Shown one piece after another: positions 1 through 5,474 of a stretch of 8,422 nucleotides of DNA. Both the position numbers and the translations under genes were made by a program. Under the pieces are notes generated by a model. It saw only the letters and a program-made list of their open reading frames with translations, did not search any database and was not told the DNA's origin. Position 1 is the stretch's first letter. Every line of letters begins with the position of its first letter. Source of the stretch: Sulfurospirillum sp. (GTDB lineage Bacteria > Campylobacterota > Campylobacteria > Campylobacterales > QNZT01); contig QNZT01000193.1 of NCBI GenBank assembly GCA_003978455.1, forward strand, positions 1 to 8,422. The letters run 5' to 3'.

Positions 1-144
1 AGGTTCACCTACAAATGCTTCTGTTTTGTTTGTCTTCATCTCTAGTACAAAAGGGTCACCGTTTTGACTAGCATTTGGTTTGGTTACCGTTACTTTTAGC
101 TCTTGCGTTTGATATGTTTTGTTATCTACTTTTACTTTTTGCTG
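1..144 (-). pseudogene. batD: Internal fragment of a BatD-like protein, running off the window
   Basis: A minus-strand frame is open from 144 to position 1 (48 codons) and continues beyond the window. It has no start codon: a TGA lies just upstream at 145-147. The translation includes KVDNKTYQTQELKVTV and ends FVLEMKTNKTEAFVGEP. That order, a 'V-dGK-Y-T-L-V-V' strand pair followed about 20 residues later by 'EAFVGEP', is what I recall from the repeated Ig-like periplasmic modules of BatD, the aerotolerance-operon protein. The family call is by recognition only. The piece begins mid-domain, directly at the break in the neighbouring nitrilase gene, so its N-terminal half is missing here. By sampled count its GC is about 37 percent, clearly lower than nrdB next door. 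It could be a displaced gene remnant or the wrong side of a chimeric join. Confidence 0.55.
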
Positions 145-518
145 TCACCGGGTGTGAAATATTTGTCTTCATCTCCGAAGCTGAAGAGTTTTGCCTTGGG
201 TTGTGAATATACCTCTTCGCCATTGTGAAATATTTTGGCGCTGTTGTAAAACTTTCCGTCGATCTTTTCCGTCATAGTGAGGGTGAGGGTTTTGGTTTCG
301 GAGAGTTTCAAAAGCCTCTCTTTTACTTCCTCTGTGAAAGCTGCCGCCTCTTCCATCTTGTCAAAGCTGAAGTTGGTCAGGCAGAGTTCCGGTGCCGTGA
401 CAACGGCGCCTTCGGGTGCTTTCTCGACCAGACGGGTAAGTGTTTGCAGGTTTTGTCTGTAATCCTCTTCAAAAAAGGGAAACTGAAGCGCGACGAGCTC
501 TTTTTTAGAAGTCGTCAA
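132..518 (-). pseudogene. Carbon-nitrogen hydrolase (nitrilase superfamily), 3'-truncated
   Basis: Nitrilase-superfamily amidases cleave C-N bonds with a Glu-Lys-Cys triad. The Glu motif (APELCLTNFSF) and the Lys motif (PKAKLFSFGDEDKYFTPGD) are present. The reading frame then stops at 132-134, right after GDSKK, before the nucleophile Cys region should appear. About 128 residues remain of a family usually near 240-270, so the product should be inactive. The best start is the TTG at 518-516, giving LTTSKKELVALQFPFF, where the family's first beta strand begins. This start overlaps the last codons of nrdB and suggests translational coupling. In-frame ATGs at 560 and 551 lie inside nrdB and would add an unlikely N-terminal extension. 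Past the stop, a BatD-like frame takes over on the same strand. Confidence 0.8.
136..146. other. Junction between nitrilase fragment and BatD fragment
   Basis: To the right of about 146 the minus strand encodes recognisable nitrilase sequence up to TPGD. To the left of about 138 a different minus-strand frame encodes BatD-like sequence. The join falls in an A-rich run (minus strand AGCAAAAAGTAAAAGTA), where short homology could promote either recombination or a wrong assembly overlap. Base composition also changes across it, from near half GC to about 37 percent. Confidence 0.6.
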
Positions 519-1527
519 AGTTGAGGCTTCCCTTGGAGTAGTTGGCGACATTGCCTTCAAAGAAGTTGGTTTTCTGCTCGTTAAATCTGGAAAAGCTATC
601 TACCCATTTGATCGGGTGTTGTGCGTTGTAGAGTTTTTTCAGACCTACGGCGTGCAGTCTCTCATCGGCGAGATATTTGATATAGTTTTCGATGATGTCG
701 TTTGTCAGACCCAGAATCTGTCCCTCGGTGATGTACTGTCCCCAGCCGATCTCCAGCTCGACCGCTTTTTCAAACATATCGTAGACATCGTCCAGCAGTT
801 CCGGCGTAAAGAGTTCCGGACGCTCTCTTTTGGTGGCGTTGATCATATTCTGGAAGATCAGCAGATGGGTGATCTCATCTCTCTGGATGAAACGGATCAT
901 CTGTGCGCTTCCTAGCATCTTTCCGCTTCTGGCAAGGGTGTAGAAAAAGGTAAATCCGCTGTAGAAGTAGATACCCTCCAGAATCTGGTTGGCAAACATC
1001 GCTTTGACGATCTGCGTGTCGGAAGGGTTTTGTGCCAGCTCTTCATAGACACGGGCGATGTTGTCGTTTTTGTTTTTCAGTTGGGCATCCTTACGCCACA
1101 TATCGTAGATTTCGTCGGTGTTCTGGGAGATAGAGTCTACCATCACCGCGTAACTTTGCGAGTGAAGTGCCTCTTCAAATGCCTGGCGTACCAGAATGAG
1201 GTTGATCTCGGGAGATGTGATGTATGGGTTGACATTGTCGATGAGGTTGTTTGTCTGAAGCGAATCCATAAAAATAAGCTGCGAAAGCGCTTTGTCGTAG
1301 GCGTTTTTTTCAGACTCCGTCAACTGTTTGTAGTCCCTGACATCGGCGGTCATATCGACCTCTTTGGGAAACCAGGTATTGTTGAGCATCAGATCCCACA
1401 GATTATATGCCCACTGATATTTGATGTCGTTCAGTTCAAAGATTCCCGTCGGGTTTCCGCCGAAAATCTTTCTGTCGTTGACATGCTCTTCAGAGTTTGG
1501 GTTGTAGATTTTTTTTCGCTGGATCAT
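505..1527 (-). CDS. nrdB: Ribonucleotide reductase class Ia, beta subunit (NrdB)
   Basis: This is the small, radical-generating subunit of aerobic ribonucleotide reductase. It pairs with NrdA in the cytoplasm to reduce ribonucleoside diphosphates to the deoxy forms. All six diiron ligands can be placed: D88 (FMDSLQTNN), E119 and H122 (FEEALHSQSY), E184 (QILEG), E218 and H221 (RDEITH). The radical tyrosine is Y126, four residues after H122, as in E. coli NrdB. The C-terminal tail (NVANYSKGSLNFDDF) carries a tyrosine at Y330 suited to radical transfer and ends in the acidic/aromatic peptide that docks on NrdA. The length of 340 residues is normal. The ATG at 1527 follows a CAGGAG ribosome-binding site with about nine bases of spacing. 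Its stop lies inside the start region of the nitrilase-family gene, which suggests one transcript. nrdA is not in the window. Confidence 0.97.
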   Translation of the reverse strand: MIQRKKIYNPNSEEHVNDRKIFGGNPTGIFELNDIKYQWAYNLWDLMLNNTWFPKEVDMTADVRDYKQLTESEKNAYDKALSQLIFMDSLQTNNLIDNVNPYITSPEINLILVRQAFEEALHSQSYAVMVDSISQNTDEIYDMWRKDAQLKNKNDNIARVYEELAQNPSDTQIVKAMFANQILEGIYFYSGFTFFYTLARSGKMLGSAQMIRFIQRDEITHLLIFQNMINATKRERPELFTPELLDDVYDMFEKAVELEIGWGQYITEGQILGLTNDIIENYIKYLADERLHAVGLKKLYNAQHPIKWVDSFSRFNEQKTNFFEGNVANYSKGSLNFDDF

Positions 1528-1556
1528 GATCGCACACTCCTGTATAAAAGTAGGTG

Positions 1557-1562
1557 ATTATA
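1557..1562 (-). promoter_or_regulatory. Probable -10 box of nrdB
   Basis: The minus strand reads TATAAT here, preceded by a run of A residues, about 30 bases upstream of the nrdB ATG. I see no convincing -35 hexamer at 16-18 bases, which is common in Campylobacterota, where AT-rich upstream DNA replaces it. Confidence 0.55.
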
Positions 1563-1592
1563 CTTTTTTTTACTAAAAAGTTTGATCAATTT

Positions 1593-2486
1593 TTAAAAAT
1601 CATACCCTACGCCGAGGTAGAAATAACTGGTATCGAAGCTGGTTTTGACTATCCCTCCCGAACTAAACTCCGCGATATTGAAAGTATTTACTTTTGCTTC
1701 GTCCATATCCCACTTTTTGTAGCTGTAACCGACGGTAAAAAAGAGTTTCGGGTCGAGCCTGATCCAGCCGAGATCTTTGGTGCTGCTCCACGGGGTGTAA
1801 CGTCCTCCGAGATCGAGTGTGGTGTAGCTTCCATCCACATCAAATGAAGATTTGACCCAGTCGTTTTCTATCGTCCCTGTTTGTATCCCGGCGGAAAAAC
1901 TTCCATAAACCATAAATTTCGGTGCTATTTCATAGTTGGCATGGATCACAGGACCCAGTTTCCAGGTTTTGATAGTGGTGTCGGTCTTGTCTAAAAGATT
2001 GTAGGTCAGTTTCGCACTTTTCTGCATATTGGTCATCTTCATGACGGGCAGTGAAAGTCCGGTATTGACACCAACACCGATGACCCCTTTTGCGTCATGA
2101 AAAAGATCATATCCAATACCGAGATTGAGATCAAATCCCCTGATCTTATAATCCGCCGGAACCGGGATAGAGGTGTATTTCTCGACTGCATCGTTAAAGG
2201 AACCAAAAAACGGCACCCGCTGTGTCAACGGTCTGGTGACGAAAGTGGTCATTTTGTCCATCGTATCGGACTGGTAGATATCGGCATTGTAAAAGTAGTA
2301 GATACGGGAGTCGCCGAAGTTGTTGTGCTGTTCGCTGATGGAGTAGATGTTGCTATCCAGATCAAAATCCGCCTTCATAAAAGGCATACCCATCTCCCAG
2401 TTGAAGGTACCGGAGCTTATGCGAAACTCCATCGCCTGTGAAAGGGAGGTCATCAGCACCAATGATAAAACTATTTTACGCGTCAT
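1593..2486 (-). CDS. Outer-membrane beta-barrel protein, unnamed family
   Basis: The 297-residue product starts with a Sec signal peptide (MTRKIVLSLVLMTSLSQA, cleavage likely after A18). The mature part has alternating polar/hydrophobic strands typical of a transmembrane barrel, for example RGFDLNLGIGYDLF, GVIGVGVNTGLSLPVM, WKLGPVIHANYEIAP and IRLDPKLFFTVGYSYKKW. It ends TSYFYLGVGYDF, with the C-terminal aromatic signature recognised by the BAM complex. Lengths and strand spacing suggest roughly 8-12 strands, but I cannot assign a substrate or family. The start is supported by AAGGAG eight bases upstream; a second ATG five bases earlier is out of frame and stops at once. A minus-strand TATAAA at 2541-2546 could be its -10, placing one arm of the 2505-2651 inverted repeat in its leader. 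It appears to be a single-gene unit, transcribed toward nrdB. Confidence 0.8.
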   Translation of the reverse strand: MTRKIVLSLVLMTSLSQAMEFRISSGTFNWEMGMPFMKADFDLDSNIYSISEQHNNFGDSRIYYFYNADIYQSDTMDKMTTFVTRPLTQRVPFFGSFNDAVEKYTSIPVPADYKIRGFDLNLGIGYDLFHDAKGVIGVGVNTGLSLPVMKMTNMQKSAKLTYNLLDKTDTTIKTWKLGPVIHANYEIAPKFMVYGSFSAGIQTGTIENDWVKSSFDVDGSYTTLDLGGRYTPWSSTKDLGWIRLDPKLFFTVGYSYKKWDMDEAKVNTFNIAEFSSGGIVKTSFDTSYFYLGVGYDF

Positions 2487-2504
2487 GTCATGTTCTCCTT
2501 ATAT

Positions 2505-2651
2505 ATGGGCACCTCCAACGCCATTGGGTTAAGAGATATTTTTATACTTCTAACCCGGAAGCGGAAGGGGCTTCGCCTCCGCTATGCAGGACTAAAGTCT
2601 CTGTTTCAAAAAATATAAAAACGTTAACTTAATGCCATTGGAGATGCCCAT
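2505..2651. repeat. 147-bp intergenic structure bounded by imperfect 21-bp inverted repeats
   Basis: The left arm (2505-2525, ATGGGCACCTCCAACGCCATT) and the reverse complement of the right arm (2631-2651) match at 18 of 21 positions. Looser similarity continues inward (GTTAA, then a T-rich stretch TTTTTATA on each side). A GC-rich hairpin lies in the centre at 2560-2583. No coding sequence is apparent inside. The arrangement resembles a small non-autonomous element or a large cruciform/regulatory structure between divergent genes. I see no target-site duplication flanking the arms, so the mobile reading is unproven. Confidence 0.5.
2560..2583. other. GC-rich stem-loop inside the divergent intergenic region
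   Basis: AGCGGA(A)GG pairs with CCTCCGCT with one bulged A, leaving a GGCTTCG loop. It is terminator-like in strength but has no T run on either side, and it sits between divergent genes, where no terminator is needed. It is more plausibly part of the 147-bp repeat structure. Confidence 0.5.
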
Positions 2652-2654
2652 TTG

Positions 2655-2663
2655 TGTTATAAT
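2655..2663 (+). promoter_or_regulatory. Extended -10 promoter of the gene at 2697-3212
   Basis: The plus strand has TGTTATAAT, a perfect extended -10 (TGn-TATAAT), 34 bases before the ATG. Transcription would start near 2670, leaving a leader of about 27 bases that contains the AGGGGAAAG ribosome-binding site. The right arm of the inverted repeat (2631-2651) covers the -35 region, so a protein binding it could control this promoter. Confidence 0.7.
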
Positions 2664-2696
2664 CATAACATAAATTACAAAATATAGGGGAAAGTT

Positions 2697-3212
2697 ATGA
2701 AAAATATCAGAGACGAAGAGTTTGCAAAACTGATCTCGATCATCCCGGAGTATCCTGGGGTAACGATTTTTCATATGACAGACGAGGGGGTCGACTTTTG
2801 CCAAAAACTGGACAGATATGCAAATGCACGTGAATACACATACCATTTGGTTTCCGCTAATGAAGCGTTTATCACGACACTTCATGAGGCGGGACTCTCA
2901 AAAGCGAGAAAGATCACCTATAAACAGCAGCGTTACAACCAGCACTCCAAACTCTACGACTTTATCTATATCGAAGTGGATGTGGAAAGTCTGGAAAAGC
3001 CGGAACTCTTTTTGAAAAAGATCTATGCCATTGCCAAAAACGGTGCCAAAATACTCTTTTTCCTACCCAAAGAGAGAGAGGATTTTGCACAGTTGGAGCA
3101 GTTACTGGAAAAGGGAAACTTTGTGGCGATTAACCCCATCGACGATATGTTTGTAAACTACAATGTCCTGAGTGCACAGAAGATGCACGGATGGGGTGTG
3201 TACGATATGTAG
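2697..3212 (+). CDS. Conserved hypothetical protein, possible methyltransferase-like fold
   Basis: A 171-residue cytoplasmic protein with no signal peptide or membrane segment. I do not have a name for it. The middle resembles the second half of a Rossmann-type methyltransferase: an acidic-ended strand YDFIYIEVD (87-95), a helix, and then FLKKIYAIAKNGAKILFFLP (105-124), like the 'L..i...LkpGG.l.f' segment of that fold. The usual glycine-rich SAM loop is not visible near the N-terminus, so activity is doubtful. The C-terminus NVLSAQKMHGWGVYDM is very distinctive and I associate it with epsilonproteobacterial hypothetical proteins. The start is clear: the ATG follows AGGGGAAAG by about four bases. 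The last 24 bases are repeated exactly 2.26 kb downstream, beyond the chemoreceptor gene, preceded by a diverged copy of this same tail. Confidence 0.8.
   Translation: MKNIRDEEFAKLISIIPEYPGVTIFHMTDEGVDFCQKLDRYANAREYTYHLVSANEAFITTLHEAGLSKARKITYKQQRYNQHSKLYDFIYIEVDVESLEKPELFLKKIYAIAKNGAKILFFLPKEREDFAQLEQLLEKGNFVAINPIDDMFVNYNVLSAQKMHGWGVYDM
3189..3212 (+). repeat. 24-bp direct repeat, left copy (3' end of resident gene)
   Basis: The segment begins GGATGGGGTGTG, ends GATATGTAG, and encodes GWGVYDM plus the stop. An identical 24-mer lies at 5450-5473. The flanks differ on both sides (CAC/TGCG here, TTT/GCTA there). The two copies enclose the chemoreceptor gene. Confidence 0.9.
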
Positions 3213-3225
3213 TGCGTTTCGACAG

Positions 3226-3243
3226 CCTCCTCTAAAGAGGAGG
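3226..3243. terminator. Perfect 8-bp stem-loop between convergent genes
   Basis: CCTCCTCT-AA-AGAGGAGG is a perfect inverted repeat lying 13 bases after the stop of the plus-strand gene and 15 bases beyond the stop of the minus-strand chemoreceptor. It may stop transcription from both sides, but neither strand has a following T run, so intrinsic termination is uncertain. It lies inside the putative insert, not in the resident gene. Confidence 0.45.
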
Positions 3244-3258
3244 GGTATCGTCATGAAA

Positions 3259-5361
3259 TCAGGATAGAGAGTCTAACGCATCAAAGAGTTTTTTTGATTC
3301 ATTTTCAGTTTCTTGAATAAGTGAAATGATAGTGTTATTGCGTTTTTCTCCTTTTTCTTCCTCTTTGCTTAATGTTCGCATAACTTTTGCAATGTTTTCA
3401 TGAATGACTTTATTTGAGTTTAGTATAGATTGTGAATTTTGGCTATTTTTGCCGACAAGTTTACGTAACTTATTATTGTCATCTGATGAAATATCTCTTA
3501 AAGGTTTCTCTTCAAACAAAGCACTATATGTTTTATTTTTGAATATCATATGATCTATTTTTGCCATATTGATAAACAGCTCATGAGCCAACTCTTTATT
3601 TTTATCTGATATTTCTTTTGAATTATGCACTAGTTGATTAAATGTTTCATTGAAGTTATCTAACTTTTCACTTGAGGAGATAGCTTCCTCTTCAATTATC
3701 TGACTATTTTCCGTCATGGATAGCGACTTCTGTTTTAATACACTGATATTTGCCTCTATCTCAGTTGTTGCTTTTTGAGTTCTCTCAGCTAGTTGTCTGA
3801 CTTCATCGGCAACTACTGCAAATCCTCTTCCATGTTCTCCGGCTCTAGCAGCTTCAATAGCCGCATTTAGCGCTAAAAGATTTGTTTGTTCTGAAATATC
3901 TTTTATCAAACTCACAACTGAAAATATCTCATCTACATTACCATTTAGCTCTTCAACCGAACTTCTTGAATCGCTGATCATCTCTGTAATTTTAGATATA
4001 TTATCCATAATCTCTTGTGTAGAAGATGTTACATCGGTTATAATTGTCTCAGCTTTCGTATTTAGTTTATTGACATTTTCAATATTTTCGATACTGTTTT
4101 GCATACTGTTATTTAAGTTATTTGCATTTTCTATAGCACCGGAAATCATCTTATCTGAAAGAGCCAGGTGCAATTTTGATTGTTCTAACTGTTTTTGTGC
4201 TTCATCAGACGCTCTTTTTAAGGCTTCCTGTTCTCTCTTGGTTCTCTTTTCAACATTTTCTATAAAAGAGTTAAAACTTTGTGTTGCTGAACCTAACTCA
4301 TCTTGGCTTACAACTGGTATTCGTCTGCTTAAATCCGCATCTCCCTGGGCTAGCTCTTTTGCAACTTTATCAAGATTTTCGATAGGAGTAACAACTGATT
4401 TTTTGATAATCGTCATCAAGAATAGTAATATTAATATATCTAAACCGAACATAATATACATTTGTCTCAAAAGTGCATCTTCGCTTTTGGAAATAAGAGC
4501 TTCTACATTTGATATTTTGTTTCCGATAAGAGCATATCCAACAACTTTGCCTTGAAAATCCTTTATCGGTTGGGAAGATACATAATACTTAGTTGCTTTT
4601 TGTAAACTTTTTTGATCGTCTATTTTTATATTAGAAAGATCTTTGATGAAGTCTTCATCTACAATAGTTTGTTTAACTGCTAGTGTATATCCCTCTCCAA
4701 CATGAAGTTTATCTTTAAGCAAAGAAGCTACAGGTAAAAATTTATCCTTCATAACTATCGCAACTTCATAGCCATTATCTTTTCTCGCTTTTTTTACGAT
4801 AGAATTTAATCCTTGCATAAACTCAACTGAACCTAAATATTCTCCATCTTGGATTACAGGAGCTACTCCTCTTAAAACAAGTCCTGCTTTTCCCAGCTCT
4901 ATAGCTACCAGTGGTTTTTTTGTCTTCTTGACCTCTACTATCGTATGTCTAAAAGAGCTCAAATCATCTCCAAATTTTGACGGCTTCCAGGCTCGTAAGA
5001 AACTGTGTATATTCGCATCATGGATATGAATTTTTATATTTTTGTAGTTCGTATTTTCTTTAAACTCTTTTGAAAGTCGATTGAGCCCATTTATGGCTAT
5101 TTGGCGATCATTGGTTTTAAGTGCCTGAACCACATCGTAGTTATGCGAGAGATTTATAGCATTTGTAAGACCTATATTATTTTTTTCCCGCATTGCTTCT
5201 TGAAAAAAAGAGTTTAAACTCTCCTTCTCCTGTTTGTGCATTTGCGCTTCCATGTTATCAATAGAATAAACGTAGTTTATTATTATTACAACAAAACCGA
5301 TTACTATCGACGCAATAAGTGGAATATGAACCTTTTTGCTAATTGACATATTGTCAAACAT
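3259..5361 (-). CDS. Methyl-accepting chemotaxis protein with dCache sensor and degenerate CZB-like C-terminus
   Basis: A 700-residue transmembrane chemoreceptor that would signal to CheA/CheW. TM1 is about 12-32. The periplasmic sensor (about 33-297) contains HIHDANIHSFLRAWKPSKFG (112-131) and RGVAPVIQDGEYLGSVEF, the pattern of double-Cache dCache_3 domains. TM2 is about 301-319, HAMP about 320-372, then the signalling coiled coil. The conserved hairpin tip is intact (EQTNLLALNAAIEAARAGEH, 491-510, then GRGFAVVADEVRQLAERT). Residues 593-662 resemble a CZB zinc-binding domain (MAKIDHMIFKNKTYSALF ... VIHENIAKVM). The CxxGxW cysteine motif is replaced by NNKLRKLVGK, leaving perhaps two of four ligands. 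There is no C-terminal CheR-docking pentapeptide. The ATG follows AGGGAG closely. The gene is much more AT-rich than its neighbours and lies between 24-bp direct repeats. The ligand cannot be read from sequence. Confidence 0.95.
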   Translation of the reverse strand: MFDNMSISKKVHIPLIASIVIGFVVIIINYVYSIDNMEAQMHKQEKESLNSFFQEAMREKNNIGLTNAINLSHNYDVVQALKTNDRQIAINGLNRLSKEFKENTNYKNIKIHIHDANIHSFLRAWKPSKFGDDLSSFRHTIVEVKKTKKPLVAIELGKAGLVLRGVAPVIQDGEYLGSVEFMQGLNSIVKKARKDNGYEVAIVMKDKFLPVASLLKDKLHVGEGYTLAVKQTIVDEDFIKDLSNIKIDDQKSLQKATKYYVSSQPIKDFQGKVVGYALIGNKISNVEALISKSEDALLRQMYIMFGLDILILLFLMTIIKKSVVTPIENLDKVAKELAQGDADLSRRIPVVSQDELGSATQSFNSFIENVEKRTKREQEALKRASDEAQKQLEQSKLHLALSDKMISGAIENANNLNNSMQNSIENIENVNKLNTKAETIITDVTSSTQEIMDNISKITEMISDSRSSVEELNGNVDEIFSVVSLIKDISEQTNLLALNAAIEAARAGEHGRGFAVVADEVRQLAERTQKATTEIEANISVLKQKSLSMTENSQIIEEEAISSSEKLDNFNETFNQLVHNSKEISDKNKELAHELFINMAKIDHMIFKNKTYSALFEEKPLRDISSDDNNKLRKLVGKNSQNSQSILNSNKVIHENIAKVMRTLSKEEEKGEKRNNTIISLIQETENESKKLFDALDSLS

Positions 5362-5386
5362 ATGACTCCCTTGTTTCTTTTAAACT

Positions 5387-5413
5387 ATATCGGGATAATT
5401 TCAAAAAGCATTA
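5387..5413 (-). promoter_or_regulatory. Sigma-28-type (FliA) promoter of the chemoreceptor gene
   Basis: The minus strand reads TAATGCTT (5413-5406), exactly 11 bases, then CCCGATAT (5394-5387). Against the enterobacterial FliA consensus TAAAGTTT-N11-GCCGATAA this is 6/8 and 6/8 with ideal spacing. The location, about 26 bases before the ATG of a chemoreceptor, fits flagellar-regulon control. The -35 lies seven bases beyond the recognisable gene-tail stub at 5420-5473. A sigma-70 -10 (TATAGT, 5389-5384) overlaps it. Confidence 0.6.
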
Positions 5414-5419
5414 GCAAGC

Positions 5420-5473
5420 CATAATGTTTTAAGTGCACAAACGAAGTTTGGATGGGGTGTGTACGATATGTAG
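5420..5473 (+). pseudogene. Orphan 3' stub of a homologue of the gene at 2697-3212
   Basis: In frame, this stretch encodes HNVLSAQTKFGWGVYDM and a TAG stop. Thirteen of those 17 residues equal the C-terminus of the protein at 2697-3212. At the DNA level 11 of 54 bases differ, including silent changes GTC/GTT, CTG/TTA and CAG/CAA toward A/T. This pattern marks a real, once-selected homologue from a more AT-rich genome rather than a recent copy. The last 24 bases, however, are identical. Upstream, the frame hits TAA at 5396-5398 and no longer resembles the gene, so only the tail was carried along. The stub ends one base from the stop of the dehydrogenase gene on the other strand. Confidence 0.75.
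5450..5473 (+). repeat. 24-bp direct repeat, right copy
   Basis: Identical to 3189-3212 over 24 bases, in the same orientation, 2261 bp away. It forms the end of the gene-tail stub and abuts the convergent dehydrogenase gene. Confidence 0.9.
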
Positions 5474-5474
5474 G

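Larger units (their letters stand above)
3213..5473. other. Putative inserted 2.26-kb chemoreceptor module with direct-repeat ends
   Basis: The interval runs from just after the left 24-bp repeat through the right copy and holds one gene plus its promoter and a stub of a gene tail. Its GC content, sampled by eye, is about a third, against near half in the flanking genes. Removing it would leave the gene at 2697-3212 intact and its stop codon one base from the stop of the convergent dehydrogenase gene. No integrase or transposase is inside, so movement would have relied on homologous recombination or an enzyme supplied elsewhere. Confidence 0.45.

Noticed and set aside
1030..1557. A 175-codon plus-strand open frame opposite nrdB
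   Set aside because: It is antisense to an unmistakable nrdB and has no recognisable domain or ribosome-binding site; a shadow frame.
1580..1605. A/T-rich inverted stretch AAAAAGTTTGATCAATTTTT as a terminator after the barrel-protein gene
   Set aside because: The stem would be only A-T pairs with a ten-base loop; too weak to support.
2505..2651. Calling the inverted-repeat unit an insertion sequence or MITE outright
   Set aside because: No target-site duplication and no second copy in the window; left as a repeat only.
3213..3258. Transposon ends or an integrase att core inside the chemoreceptor segment
   Set aside because: Apart from the 24-bp repeats I found no terminal inverted repeats, and no recombinase is encoded; the mechanism is left open.
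4070..4555. A 161-codon plus-strand open frame opposite the chemoreceptor
   Set aside because: Antisense to HAMP and coiled-coil coding sequence; Ser/Cys/Phe-rich composition is the usual mirror of Lys/Glu/Ala-rich coils.
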